64,000 nt of DNA from DASXAI01 sp963798445. GTDB lineage: Bacteria; Actinomycetota; Acidimicrobiia; Acidimicrobiales; Ilumatobacteraceae. The stretch lies in NCBI GenBank assembly GCA_963798445.1, contig CAWCTH010000005.1, positions 19,977 through 83,976 of the forward strand. Reading direction: 5' to 3'. The position numbers and the translations under genes are program-made. Shown here piece by piece: positions 52,989-62,131 of this stretch (its first letter is position 1; the number at the start of each line of letters is the position of its first letter). The notes beneath the pieces are model-generated. The model saw only the letters and a list, made by a program, of their open reading frames with translations. It was not told the DNA's origin and searched no databases.

Positions 52989-53989
52989 CGCCGGCGCCGT
53001 CAGGGACGAGGAGGTGATGATGCCGGCTCGAGCGGCCGAGCCGGCTCGGCATCGGCGATCGCCGCGCTCTTGAAGCGGAGGCTTCTCCGGTCGATGGGCA
53101 GCCTCAAACCGACCCGCGCCCCTTTGATCAGATATTGAACCCGGCCGAGGATGGGGGACACGCTCCTCTCGCGGATGCTCTTGACGATCGGCGGAATGAG
53201 CGAGCCGTACACGCCCCGCGCCAACGACGCGAGAACCACAGGATGGCCGGCGCGCGCGAGTTTGGTGTGCGCCGCCGCCGTGCCGAGCATGTAACCGCGG
53301 ATCAACCCCCGCCCCTCGGCGTGCGTTCGGAACCCGAAGTGGATGACCGTCACCGCCTTGCAGTGCCGGACGTGATGCCTCATCAAGAGCATGCGAAGAG
53401 CGAGGTCGTGCTCCTCTGCGCTCTTCAACGGCGCTCCCGCGCCGAGCTCTTCATCGAAGCCACCGAGGTCCAGGGCGACGGAGCGCCGCACCCCGATCGA
53501 CGCGCCGATCCCGTACCGCGGGTCGTAGGCAAAGCACCGGGTGACCGTTCGCTCCCTCGGCAGGACGCTCTCGGGGATGAAGCCCCCGCAGGGTTCACGG
53601 TCGGCGGCGGCGACGTCACCGAACACGTAGCCGATGTCGTTGCTGGCCGCCAGCTCCTCCGACATGGCGGTGACCCACTTGGCGGGGACCTGGCAGTCAT
53701 CGTCGGTCATCAGAACGAACTCGCCGTGAGCCAGCTGCAGCCCGATGTTCCGAGCCCGACTGAGGCCTTTCGTCCTACTACGCACGTAGCGGATGCGAGT
53801 GTCGTCGATCGACGCAACAAAATCCTTGGACGCGTCCTCGGCGCTCTGGTCGATCACGATCAGCTCGAAGTCGGCATCGTTTTGCAGGATCGAGGTGAGT
53901 GCGACCGGTAGATCCTCAGGTCGGTCCCGCGTGCACACCACCACGCTGACCTCAGATGTGTGCGCACCCGCCGCCGCTCCCGACTGCAT
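52989..53989 (-). CDS. Glycosyltransferase family 2
   Basis: GT-A enzyme: EVSVVVCTRDRPEDLPVAL, FELIVIDQSAED, LSRARNIGLQLA, and the DxD as LMTDDDCQVP; the catalytic region GGFDEELGAGAPLKSAEEHDL carries the conserved ED/EHDL. The start is set at ATG 53989 (MQSGAAAGAHTSEVS), ~333 residues, because TATAAT lies 7 nt upstream; ATG 54019 is possible but its region is occupied by the promoter and is not conserved in composition. It is divergent from the deacetylase at 54054. Its 3' limit lies at about 53000. Confidence 0.85.
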
Positions 53990-53996
53990 TTGCAGC

Positions 53997-54002
53997 ATTA
54001 TA
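53997..54002 (-). promoter_or_regulatory. -10 box TATAAT of leaderless GT2 gene (minus strand)
   Basis: Perfect consensus TATAAT on the minus strand, 7 nt before ATG 53989. A mirror-image promoter for the plus strand lies 40 bp away. Confidence 0.55.
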
Positions 54003-54041
54003 GGAGAAAAATGGCCCATGAAGCCGTGCCGATGACGGCGA

Positions 54042-54047
54042 TACACT
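54042..54047 (+). promoter_or_regulatory. -10 box TACACT of leaderless deacetylase gene
   Basis: TACACT, 6 nt, GTG 54054. It decides the start over the in-frame TTG at 54051. Confidence 0.5.
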
Positions 54048-54053
54048 TTTTTG

Positions 54054-54872
54054 GTGCGGTTGCTGGACGGAATGAGGCGGGTGGCTCGGCGAGCGGGTGT
54101 GAGACGGGCCCAGGTGGTCACCGCCCGCACCTACGCCGAGCGGAGCGTTCTGTCCTGGTCAGGCCGTCGGCACGGGGCGCGAGCCAGCGGGATGCGAGGA
54201 CGCATCCTTTGCTACCACTCGATCGGCCAGTCGGGCTACGGCATAAATGACGTCCGGCCCCATCGCTTCCGACATCACCTGGAGGTCGCCCTGACGGCGG
54301 GCTACCGCTTCGTACCAGCGGTGGTGATCGCACGAGGCGAGGGCTTCTCCATGGACCTCGCCGTGACGTTCGACGACGGGTTGACCAGCGTCCTGGACAC
54401 CGCGGTCCCCATCCTGCAGGACCTGAAGATTCCAGCCGAATGCTTCGTCGTGACGTCGTGGGCCGATCACGACTCCGACTGGTCCCGCAGCAACGCGCTG
54501 GACTGGGGTGGTGTGGTAGCGCTCCGCGATGCCGGCGTCGAAATAGGGAGCCATTCGCTCACCCATCCCGACTTCGGAGTCCTGGCGATGGCCGACGCTC
54601 GCGAGCAGCTCGCCACGTCGAAGGACATCCTCGAGCAACGGCTCGGCGCTCCGATCACGGACTTTGCGATCCCGTTCGGCCAGTCAGGCAACTGGGGCAC
54701 GACGCTGACCGCCCTCGCACGAGAGGTGGGCTACGACGCCGTCTACGCGCAGTCCGAGCACCGGCGGCCCCCCGAGACCACCGCTCGGACGTTCATCACG
54801 TCCGTGGACAACGAGCGGCGTTTCCTCGCCGCTGTCCGGGGCGCGTTCGACGGCTGGGAGGAATGGGTTTGA
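54054..54872 (+). CDS. Polysaccharide deacetylase (NodB domain)
   Basis: 272 residues. NodB motif 1 VTFDDGL and motif 2 GSHSLTHPDF are canonical, with RILCYHSIGQSGYG before them; the C-terminal motif is FAIPFGQ. The N-terminal ~50 residues are Arg-rich without a clear signal peptide. It would remove N- or O-acetyl groups from the glycan or its precursor. It is followed by a coupled GT4 and GT2, with which it forms a three-gene operon. Confidence 0.87.
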   Translation: MRLLDGMRRVARRAGVRRAQVVTARTYAERSVLSWSGRRHGARASGMRGRILCYHSIGQSGYGINDVRPHRFRHHLEVALTAGYRFVPAVVIARGEGFSMDLAVTFDDGLTSVLDTAVPILQDLKIPAECFVVTSWADHDSDWSRSNALDWGGVVALRDAGVEIGSHSLTHPDFGVLAMADAREQLATSKDILEQRLGAPITDFAIPFGQSGNWGTTLTALAREVGYDAVYAQSEHRRPPETTARTFITSVDNERRFLAAVRGAFDGWEEWV

Positions 54873-55990
54873 CCCGCGGGGGCGAAGTGCGCCGAGTGGC
54901 CTTCCTCTGTGCGTCCGGCGGCATCGGGGGCGTCGAGCGTGTCGTGTGCAACCTGGCTCGGACGCTCGCCGAGCACGGCGATCAGGTGACCGTCACCTTC
55001 GCGGCCGCTGAGGCCGACCAGCGGCTGCTCGCATGGTGCCGGGACCACGGTGTGGAGGCCCACCTCGACGATGCCGTGCTGCCCGGTCATGCCGCGCACT
55101 CATGGGAGGCGGTCGCAGCGCTGGCGCGGTACGTACGCCGGCTCGATCCCGACGTGGTGAACATCCACTACGGCGACAACTACATCTCGGTGAAGGACGT
55201 GATCGGTCTGCGTCTGTCTGGGCGCCGCCGGATCGTCGCCTCGGTGCACCATCCAACACCATGGACGCCTGCGGCGCGCCGGCGGCGTCAGATGACACGA
55301 GCGTCCGCCATGCTGGTTGACGACGTCACGACGTTCTCGAATGCAACCAAACGGGTCATGCTTGACGCGGGGATCTCGGCCGACCACGTGACGGCGTTGC
55401 CCTGCGGCGTGCGGCCACCGGCCGGTGTCGACCGCGATACGGCGCGGAAGCGGCTCGAGATCGAAGCCGACACCTTCGTCATCGCCACCCTTGGTCGGCT
55501 CGCCCCCCACAAGGGCACCATGGAGCTGATCCGGGCCGTTTCCCAGGTTCCCTTGCCGTGCGTGCTGCTGGTCGGGGGAGACGGCCCCGGCCGGGCGCCG
55601 CTGGAGCAACTCGCCGCAGAGCTGGCGCCATCGAAGATCCGCTTCCTCGGACACGTCGACGACGCCGATGAGCTTCTTGCCGCCTGTGACGTGTTCGCGT
55701 TGCCGAGCCATCTGGAAGGCTTCGGTCTCGTCTTCATCGAGGCGGCGATGCACGGCGTGCCGAGCATCGGCGCTGACGTCGGCGGGGTGAGTGAGGCCAT
55801 CCATCACGGCGAGACCGGGCTCCTGGTTCCGGCGCGCGATGTACACGCACTCGTCGAGGCGCTCACCACGATGAGCGACCCCTCGACGCGGCGCATGATG
55901 GGCGACGCCGCTCGGGCGCGGGCTTTGGAACACTTCACCGACCAGGTGATGGGTGAGAAGTTCATCGACCTGATCGAGGAGACGTCATGA
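54869..55990 (+). CDS. Glycosyltransferase family 4
   Basis: About 373 residues: VAFLCASGGIGGVERVVCNL, DPDVVNIHYGDNYISVKD, IATLGRLAPHKGTMELIRAV, FALPSHLEGFGLVFIEAAMHG (E-x7-E). The start is ambiguous. TTG 54869 overlaps the deacetylase stop and has GGGAGG at ideal spacing; ATG 54863 is 6 nt earlier but too close to that site. The 3' end overlaps the next gene (ATGA). Confidence 0.88.
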   Translation: MTRGGEVRRVAFLCASGGIGGVERVVCNLARTLAEHGDQVTVTFAAAEADQRLLAWCRDHGVEAHLDDAVLPGHAAHSWEAVAALARYVRRLDPDVVNIHYGDNYISVKDVIGLRLSGRRRIVASVHHPTPWTPAARRRRQMTRASAMLVDDVTTFSNATKRVMLDAGISADHVTALPCGVRPPAGVDRDTARKRLEIEADTFVIATLGRLAPHKGTMELIRAVSQVPLPCVLLVGGDGPGRAPLEQLAAELAPSKIRFLGHVDDADELLAACDVFALPSHLEGFGLVFIEAAMHGVPSIGADVGGVSEAIHHGETGLLVPARDVHALVEALTTMSDPSTRRMMGDAARARALEHFTDQVMGEKFIDLIEETS

Positions 55991-57000
55991 CGGAGGCGGC
56001 CCCGCAGGAGGCGGCGGCGCCGATCTTGTCGGTCACGATCCTCAACTACAACTACGCGCGCTTCATCGAGACGGCGCTTGACTCCGTGTTGAAGCAGACG
56101 CTCCGAGACATGGAGGTCATCGTCGTCAACGACGGCTCGACGGACAACTCGCTGGACGTCATCAAGCCCTATCTCGAGGACGCTCGCGTTCGACTCATCG
56201 ATCACGATCCGAACCGGGGTGCGATCGAGTCTCTCATCCACGGGGCCGAGAAGTCGAGGGGGAAGTATCTCACCGTCGTCTCCGCTGACGACTGGGTGGT
56301 GGCCGACGATGCCTTCGAGCGGCAGGTCTCCATGCTGGAAGCGCGGCCGGACGCCGCCTTCGCCTTCGGGTCCTTCGGGATCTACTTCGACGAGGAGCAC
56401 CTCGACGGCATCGTGCGCCCGACGCCGTCGACGGGCTATATGGACGGCCTCCACGCGCTGGAGCGCATCTTGCTCGGCGACGCCCTTCATCACAGTGGGA
56501 CGGTCATCCGCAGCACCTCCTACCGCGCCGTGGGCGGGTATCGACGCGACATCCGGTTCGCGTTCGACACGCGCATGTGGATCGACCTGTGCTCGGTGGG
56601 AGGCGCCATCTCCATCGACGACGAATTGAACGCCTACCGGCAGCACGGATCGAACATGACGGCCAGTGCCGTCACCGCGCAACAGAGCATCTTGGAGAAG
56701 TTCCGGATGGTGGATGACGCCGTCGTCACGCTTCACCGTGGCGGTCATCCCGACGCCGACCGCATTGCGGCTCGTGCCCTCCGCAAAACGGGCTCGGAAT
56801 GGATGATCCAATACCTGTTCCAGCGCGACGACCTCCGGACGGCATGGCGCTACTTCATCGCCGCCGTACGTGTCCGGCCGTTGGTGACGATCGTGCAGGT
56901 GCCCACGGCCAAGCTGCTGGCTCGGACGTTGCTCGGCCGCTTGCTGTACGAATGCATGCGAACGCTGCCACGACCTCGTTCCCTCCTGACCCGACGATGA
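55987..57000 (+). CDS. Glycosyltransferase family 2
   Basis: 337 residues. GT-A motifs: LSVTILNYNYARFIETALDSVL, VIVVNDGSTDNSLD, and a DxD-like TVVSADDWVVADD; IDDELNAYRQHGSNMT near residue 210 is a common family-2 segment. The C-terminal ~80 residues may associate with the membrane (YFIAAVRVRPLVTIVQV). Coupled to the upstream GT4 by a 4-nt overlap. Confidence 0.88.
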   Translation: MTEAAPQEAAAPILSVTILNYNYARFIETALDSVLKQTLRDMEVIVVNDGSTDNSLDVIKPYLEDARVRLIDHDPNRGAIESLIHGAEKSRGKYLTVVSADDWVVADDAFERQVSMLEARPDAAFAFGSFGIYFDEEHLDGIVRPTPSTGYMDGLHALERILLGDALHHSGTVIRSTSYRAVGGYRRDIRFAFDTRMWIDLCSVGGAISIDDELNAYRQHGSNMTASAVTAQQSILEKFRMVDDAVVTLHRGGHPDADRIAARALRKTGSEWMIQYLFQRDDLRTAWRYFIAAVRVRPLVTIVQVPTAKLLARTLLGRLLYECMRTLPRPRSLLTRR

Positions 57001-57039
57001 TCCCGAGAGTCGGGCTGTGATCGCGCTGGTACGGTTCCG

Positions 57040-58527
57040 TTGACGGCGGTGGATGAAGCTCCGGGTCCGCCGCGCCGGTCGGTGGGCAAGAACGTTGTCG
57101 CCCTCTTCTTCTCGCAGACGGTCACATGGATCCTGTCGACGATCCTGGTCTCCACCCTCCCCCGCTTTCTCGGTCCGACGAGCATCGGTCAACTGAGAAT
57201 CGGAGGATCGGTCTGGACGATGGTGACGGTGCTCGCCGGCTTCGGTACCGCCAGCCTCGTACCCATCGAGGTCGCCCGTCGCCCGCGGACGGCCGCCGCG
57301 CTGAAGCGACAGGTCATTCGCCTTCGGCTCGTCGTCGTGGCGCTCCTCATTCCGTTCGTCGTCGCCTACGTGGTGGCGATCGGGTTCGACCGGCAACTGG
57401 CGGAGCTGAGTGCACTCCTCGGTGTCTCGGCGATCATCGGGATCGTGGCCGGAGCATCGGGCGTGGTCCTGCACGGCCTGCAGGAGATGGGGGTGATCTC
57501 GCGGACGGACATCATCTGCGAGTTGGTGCTTGTCTCACTGACGATCATCGTCGTGGTCCTCGGCGGCGGCGCCTATGGCGTGGTGTACGTCTCGATCGTC
57601 GTCTCCCTGCTCGGTCTGTTGATGCTCCGCAGAGCTCTCGGTAATCGTCTCACCGGTGAGCAGGCACCAGCGCACTACACCGGTCGCGGCCTCCTCCGCG
57701 CCAGCGTCGTCTTCCTGTGGGCCGAAGCGTCGCTCGTGATCTATCAGCAGATCGACACCGTCGTGATGTCGGCCCTCGTGGACTCCGAGACCATTGGTTG
57801 GTACGGAACCGCCGACGTCCTGTTCGGCTCTCTGCTGTTTGTACCGGTGATCGTGACGACGTCGCTCTTCCCGGCGATCGCCCACCTCCACCATCGCGCC
57901 CCGGAAGAAGTTGCCGGGCTCTTGCAGCGGACGTTCCGGCTCTTGCTCCTCATTTCCGTGCCGGTCGGTCTCGGCACGATCATCGTCAGCAAGGACTTCG
58001 TGCTTTTGCTCTATGGACAGGACTTCGCCGGAGCGATCCCAGTGTTGCGCGTGTTCGGTGTCGTGACGATCCTGTCCTCCATCACCATTCTGCTCGGACG
58101 ATTTGCCCTCGCCACGGAACGGGCGCGCTACTGGTCTCTGCTCGTGGTCGTTGCGATCCTTGCGTCCATCGCCCTCGACCTCGTGCTGGTTCCGTGGACG
58201 GACCAGCAGTACGGCAATGGTGCCATCGGTGGCGGTCTGTCGTACGTCGTCACGGAGAGCATGATGGTGATCGCAGGTGTCATCGGCATAGCGCCGAGAC
58301 TGCTCGACCGGGTCACGAGGACGCGGATCGTAAAGTGTGTGCTTGCCGGCGCCGCGATGCTCGCCGTCGGGTGGCCGCTGCGGAACATGTTCTTCGTGGT
58401 CTCGGGTGCCGCTTCGGTCATGGCGTACGTCGTTGTCCTCGTCGTGCTCTCGACTCTGGATCCATGGGAGCGCGAGCAGGTCGGCTCCGTGGTGCGGCGG
58501 GTGACCGCACGCATCCGTCGATCCTGA
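57040..58527 (+). CDS. Polysaccharide flippase (second Wzx-like)
   Basis: About 495 residues, ~14 membrane spans of the MOP superfamily: VGKNVVALFFSQTVTWILST, LPRFLGPTSIGQLRIGGSVW, GLLRASVVFLWAEASLVIYQ, DTVVMSALVDSETIGWYGTA. It is the second flippase of the locus and the two sequences differ clearly, suggesting two polymers or two repeat units. The start is weakly supported: TTG 57040 is first, GTG 57049 next. Confidence 0.85.
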   Translation: MTAVDEAPGPPRRSVGKNVVALFFSQTVTWILSTILVSTLPRFLGPTSIGQLRIGGSVWTMVTVLAGFGTASLVPIEVARRPRTAAALKRQVIRLRLVVVALLIPFVVAYVVAIGFDRQLAELSALLGVSAIIGIVAGASGVVLHGLQEMGVISRTDIICELVLVSLTIIVVVLGGGAYGVVYVSIVVSLLGLLMLRRALGNRLTGEQAPAHYTGRGLLRASVVFLWAEASLVIYQQIDTVVMSALVDSETIGWYGTADVLFGSLLFVPVIVTTSLFPAIAHLHHRAPEEVAGLLQRTFRLLLLISVPVGLGTIIVSKDFVLLLYGQDFAGAIPVLRVFGVVTILSSITILLGRFALATERARYWSLLVVVAILASIALDLVLVPWTDQQYGNGAIGGGLSYVVTESMMVIAGVIGIAPRLLDRVTRTRIVKCVLAGAAMLAVGWPLRNMFFVVSGAASVMAYVVVLVVLSTLDPWEREQVGSVVRRVTARIRRS

Positions 58528-58531
58528 GAGC

Positions 58532-59188
58532 GTGAGGTCGGTGACCACGCGACCCTCGGTCGTCGCCATCGGGGTATGGTGCGGCTACATGGCGGCGTGG
58601 ATGCATCCGAGTGCTCTTCTCATGACTCAGTTGCTCGCCCACCTCGCAGCGGCGGCGCTGGCACTGTACGTGGGCTGGCACGAGCACCTCCGGAAGCGGC
58701 GGCACGCTGATCTCTGGCCTGCGCTCTGGTTCGCGACCGGGGGCTTCCTCCTCTTGCTCGTCGTCGGTGAGATCGTGGGCTTGGGTGATTTCCTTGCCAA
58801 TGTCGGCCGTGACGAGGCGCACGCCACCAACTGGTACGGCGACCGGCGCTGGATCCAAGGCATCGTGGCCGGCCTGATCGGTGCGACGTGGATCGCTCTC
58901 GTCGTCGTCGCCGCGTGGCGGTTCCCGAGGCGCCGCCGGCGTTACCTGCCTCTGCTCTTCGCCGTCGTCACCCTCGTCTGCTTCACCGGGGCCCGACTCC
59001 TGTCGCTCCATCAGCTCGACAACGCGTTCTTCACCCACCACGTTGGTGGCCTCGAAGTGGGTGACACCACGGAGGCCACCCTGCTCGCCATCATTTTCCT
59101 ACTCACGCTGTGGTCACTACGCATGACGAACCCGGAACCGTCGCCGAATACCGCACACGGAGATCCTCGGCCGGTCCCGCCCGGCTGA
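58532..59188 (+). CDS. Polytopic membrane protein, unknown
   Basis: 218 residues, about six membrane spans (VVAIGVWCGYMAAW, LLAHLAAAALALYVGW, LWFATGGFLLLLVVGEIVGL, IVAGLIGATWIALVVVAAW, LLFAVVTLVCFTGARLLSL, ATLLAIIFLLTLWSL). I recognise no family. GTG 58532 is 4 nt after the flippase stop, indicating co-transcription. The soluble loop between spans 3 and 4 (DFLANVGRDEAHATNWYGDRRW) and conserved-looking LHQLDNAFFTHH could be functional. Confidence 0.65.
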   Translation: MRSVTTRPSVVAIGVWCGYMAAWMHPSALLMTQLLAHLAAAALALYVGWHEHLRKRRHADLWPALWFATGGFLLLLVVGEIVGLGDFLANVGRDEAHATNWYGDRRWIQGIVAGLIGATWIALVVVAAWRFPRRRRRYLPLLFAVVTLVCFTGARLLSLHQLDNAFFTHHVGGLEVGDTTEATLLAIIFLLTLWSLRMTNPEPSPNTAHGDPRPVPPG

Positions 59189-59353
59189 CGGACCTTGCAG
59201 TAGCGATCGGCTGATCGTGAGGTCGCGTCCGCGAAGAGGACACCCTGCACCGGCGAACACCCTGCCTTCGCGCTACCCAACACGACCACACCGACGCTGA
59301 CACGGCCCACCGCTCACCGCCCACCCACTCGACCCCTACGGCAAGGTCCGGGC

Positions 59354-59359
59354 TAAGCT
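59354..59359 (+). promoter_or_regulatory. -10 box TAAGCT of leaderless fusion gene
   Basis: TAAGCT, 7 nt, ATG 59367, at the end of a 178-bp spacer with no other clear feature. Confidence 0.5.
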
Positions 59360-59366
59360 TTTCGGA

Positions 59367-61022
59367 ATGCCGAGTATTGAAGATGTCGCCGCGGAAGACA
59401 TCGGGCCAATCGACCGGGCGCGAAAACTGGTCGAAAGAGGTCGTACGGCCATACGGCGATTTCGCCGGCCGTCGCGCGGGGTGCTGGAGTCGTCGCCGGC
59501 GCTGCGCCAGCAGAACCAGACCCGCCTGCAGGCCATGCTGGCGCGCTCGCCCTGGCATGTCGCGCGCCAGCGTCGCTCCGATGCGTTCACGACGCGCCGA
59601 CTCGTCATCCGCCCGTCTCGTCCGGGCGACGCGGTCGAGCTGGTCGCACTGGTCGACCAGCTCGTTCTGCAGCAGCACGATTGGGGCCCGGCCGACGTCG
59701 AGCATCTGCGAGCAACGGTCGCGACCAGTCGTGACTACAACCAATCGATCATCTGCACGCAGAAGACTGGCAAGGTCGCCGGTGCGGTTGGTGTGAAAAC
59801 GGAGGGCCTAGAACCCGGAGAGTGCGAGATCGGGGTCTGGTTCGGACCTGGGTACCGCTGGGGTGGCTATGCCTTCGAAGCATGCGAAGAGACCATCAGC
59901 CGCCTTCACGCCAGTGGCTTCACGGTGGTGCATGCCGCCACGCGCGAGACCAACCGAGCTGTCATCCGACTCTATGAGAAGCTCGGTTTCGAGATCGTCA
60001 GTGTCGAGAAGAGAACTGTTTCGGACGGCAGCGAGGTCCCGTTCGTCGTGGCCCGCCACATCGCCCTACCCCGCCAATACCGGCTGCACCCTGACCCGGC
60101 GAGCTCGAAGGCCCGACGTGAAGTCGCAACCGACGCCAAGGTCCCTCTCGATGCATCGCGGAGTGCGGCGGCCGAGGCCTATCGGGCCTCGTTGGCGCTG
60201 AACGATCTGCCGATTCGTGAGTCCGTCCTCGACGATCTGTCGACGTTCTACGAACTCTCCCCCGACGAAGCGCTGCAGCGGTGCATCCACTGGGAGGAGT
60301 GGTCGCACGAGGAGTGGTCACGACGCGAGCGCGACAGCCTCGAGGGCAGTCGCGATTTCTACCGAACCGTCCAATCGTGGAGCTTCGACCTGCTTTGGTA
60401 CGCGTACCTCCAGGCCGAAGGATGGTTCCCGCCCGTCAGCGTGGCGATCGCGGAGTCGTTCGACGGCCTCGTGAAAGCAGGCTCGAACCATCTTGATTTC
60501 GGGTCGGGTGTCGGGGTCACCGCCCAGATGATGAGCAGGCTCGGCTTCCAGAGCGAGATGGCCGACCTGTCGACGTCGTTGCTCGACTTCGCACACTTTC
60601 GCCTTTCACGACGCGGCATGTCGATCCCGTCCACCGATCTCAGCCAGGCGTCGCTCGGCTCCGACCGTTACGACGTCATCACCGCGATTGACACGCTCGT
60701 TCACATTCCCGACCTGCCGGATGTGCTGCGGTCGCTGCACAGGGCCCTGAAACCGAATGGGTTGCTCTTCACGAACTTCGACCTACGCGAACCGACGCCC
60801 GAGAACCACTCGTTCCTCTATGCCGACGACCTACCGCTCAAACGGTTGCTCACGCGGGTCGGCTTCGAGGCCGAAGAGAGTCTCGAGTCCGGAGGGATCG
60901 TGCGCTACCGGCGGGCCGAGACGACCGGCTCCGCCCACTGCGCCCGCGTCGCTCGCGACTGGGTCGTGCTGGGTCCGCCCCGAACCCTCTACCGGCGGGG
61001 CCGCAACCTGATCAAGTACTGA
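59367..61022 (+). CDS. GNAT acetyltransferase fused to SAM-dependent methyltransferase
   Basis: 551 residues in one uninterrupted frame. Residues ~74-235 are a RimJ/RimL-type GNAT domain (FTTRRLVIRPSRPGDAVELV, GVWFGPGYRWGGYAFEACE, TNRAVIRLYEKLGFEIVS). A helical linker follows (~240-370, with WEEWSHEEWSRRERDSLEG). Residues ~370-550 are a class I methyltransferase (HLDFGSGVGVTAQMMSRLGF motif I, VITAIDTLVHIPDLPDVLRS, NGLLFTNFDLR). Within this locus it may N-acetylate and O-methylate a sugar. The first 70 residues are basic. Its stop overlaps the convergent gene by 11 bp. Confidence 0.8.
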   Translation: MPSIEDVAAEDIGPIDRARKLVERGRTAIRRFRRPSRGVLESSPALRQQNQTRLQAMLARSPWHVARQRRSDAFTTRRLVIRPSRPGDAVELVALVDQLVLQQHDWGPADVEHLRATVATSRDYNQSIICTQKTGKVAGAVGVKTEGLEPGECEIGVWFGPGYRWGGYAFEACEETISRLHASGFTVVHAATRETNRAVIRLYEKLGFEIVSVEKRTVSDGSEVPFVVARHIALPRQYRLHPDPASSKARREVATDAKVPLDASRSAAAEAYRASLALNDLPIRESVLDDLSTFYELSPDEALQRCIHWEEWSHEEWSRRERDSLEGSRDFYRTVQSWSFDLLWYAYLQAEGWFPPVSVAIAESFDGLVKAGSNHLDFGSGVGVTAQMMSRLGFQSEMADLSTSLLDFAHFRLSRRGMSIPSTDLSQASLGSDRYDVITAIDTLVHIPDLPDVLRSLHRALKPNGLLFTNFDLREPTPENHSFLYADDLPLKRLLTRVGFEAEESLESGGIVRYRRAETTGSAHCARVARDWVVLGPPRTLYRRGRNLIKY

Positions 61023-62079
61023 CGGGGGCGGAGCTCGGACGGGCGATCCGTCTCCACATCGCCTTCGAACGAAGCTTCACCGAGCGGGGCGCCCGCAGCA
61101 GGAACGGTTCGAAGAACACGGTGCTGCGCGTTGTCTCGGCCGGGGCCCATCGTTTCTTGTATTCCACGAGCCCGCCGATGTCGTATTTCTCGAATCCCCT
61201 GTCCCGGGCGACCTCCATCGACACGTCGAGAATTCGGTTGCCCGTGTGGTCCGTGGGCCGATCCACGGCTCTGGCGTCCACCATTGCGTGGAGGACGGGG
61301 CCCATGGCGATGTTGTACATGCCCGCCACGCGCTCGCCGTTCTCTCGCAGCGTGATTGGTATGGCCAATCCCTGTTCGTTCAACCACCGTGCCGCGACCT
61401 TCATGTCACTCGCCGTCGTCCAGAGTTCCTCGGGGTCTGTCTTCCAAATCTCGGCCCAGCGGTCGATGGTCCAGTCGATGTCGGCGGCGTTATCGACGCA
61501 CAGCTCCATGTGCGCGGTGCGATTGCGCGAGTGGGCCACGTTGCGCCAGAGCTTGGACCGCTTCCAGAACTCCGTGTAGTCCTCCTGCAACGAAATCAGG
61601 TGAACGTCCCAGACGTGGACCGTCGTGGGGTGCAACGGGTACGGATCGACGTAGAGCTCCTCGATGCTGACGCGCAGACCGCAGGCGCGGAACGCGTCGC
61701 CAAGCGCGCCGGGTGCCGCCGGCAGGTCCGCGCCCGGAATGCACATCGAGGTAACCGGCTCCCAGAAGTTCTTCCTGCGCCGCAGCGACAAGACGGCGAG
61801 CGGCTCTCCCGACTTCAGGACGAGGCCCAATCGCTTGGGGACTTCGGCGGGGTGGCAGGCGAGCTCTTTGAAGATGTCCGGGGGGCATCCGGGCATCGGC
61901 GGCAGAGCCTGGAGGGCGTCGTCGAGAGCGCGGTTCCAACCCTTGAACCAGTGGCACCGCAGACCGTGCGGACGGGCTGCCATCGAGGTCAGCGCGGCGG
62001 TCGCTTTCATCCCTGCTTCTTCACATCGCCGCTTCATGAGCGGGATCGCGCCCCTGCTCACTGAATCCGTGCCCGTCAT
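61012..62079 (-). CDS. GNAT-superfamily acetyltransferase (FemAB/BioF2-like)
   Basis: 355 residues. The C-terminal half has the FemAB/BioF2-like GNAT text LWRNVAHSRNRTAHMELCVD, WLNEQGLAIPITLRENGERV, NRILDVSMEVARDRGFEKYD and IGGLVEYKKRWAPAETTRST. In polysaccharide loci this group acylates sugars or transfers amino acids. The start could be ATG 62079 (TATGAT lies 9 nt upstream) or an internal ATG (MKATAAL). Convergent with the GNAT-methyltransferase gene. Confidence 0.75.
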   Translation of the reverse strand: MTGTDSVSRGAIPLMKRRCEEAGMKATAALTSMAARPHGLRCHWFKGWNRALDDALQALPPMPGCPPDIFKELACHPAEVPKRLGLVLKSGEPLAVLSLRRRKNFWEPVTSMCIPGADLPAAPGALGDAFRACGLRVSIEELYVDPYPLHPTTVHVWDVHLISLQEDYTEFWKRSKLWRNVAHSRNRTAHMELCVDNAADIDWTIDRWAEIWKTDPEELWTTASDMKVAARWLNEQGLAIPITLRENGERVAGMYNIAMGPVLHAMVDARAVDRPTDHTGNRILDVSMEVARDRGFEKYDIGGLVEYKKRWAPAETTRSTVFFEPFLLRAPRSVKLRSKAMWRRIARPSSAPVST

Positions 62080-62131
62080 GCGCGAACAATCATACTCTGG
62101 CCACAGGACGTGACTCAGGCCGACTCGGCGC

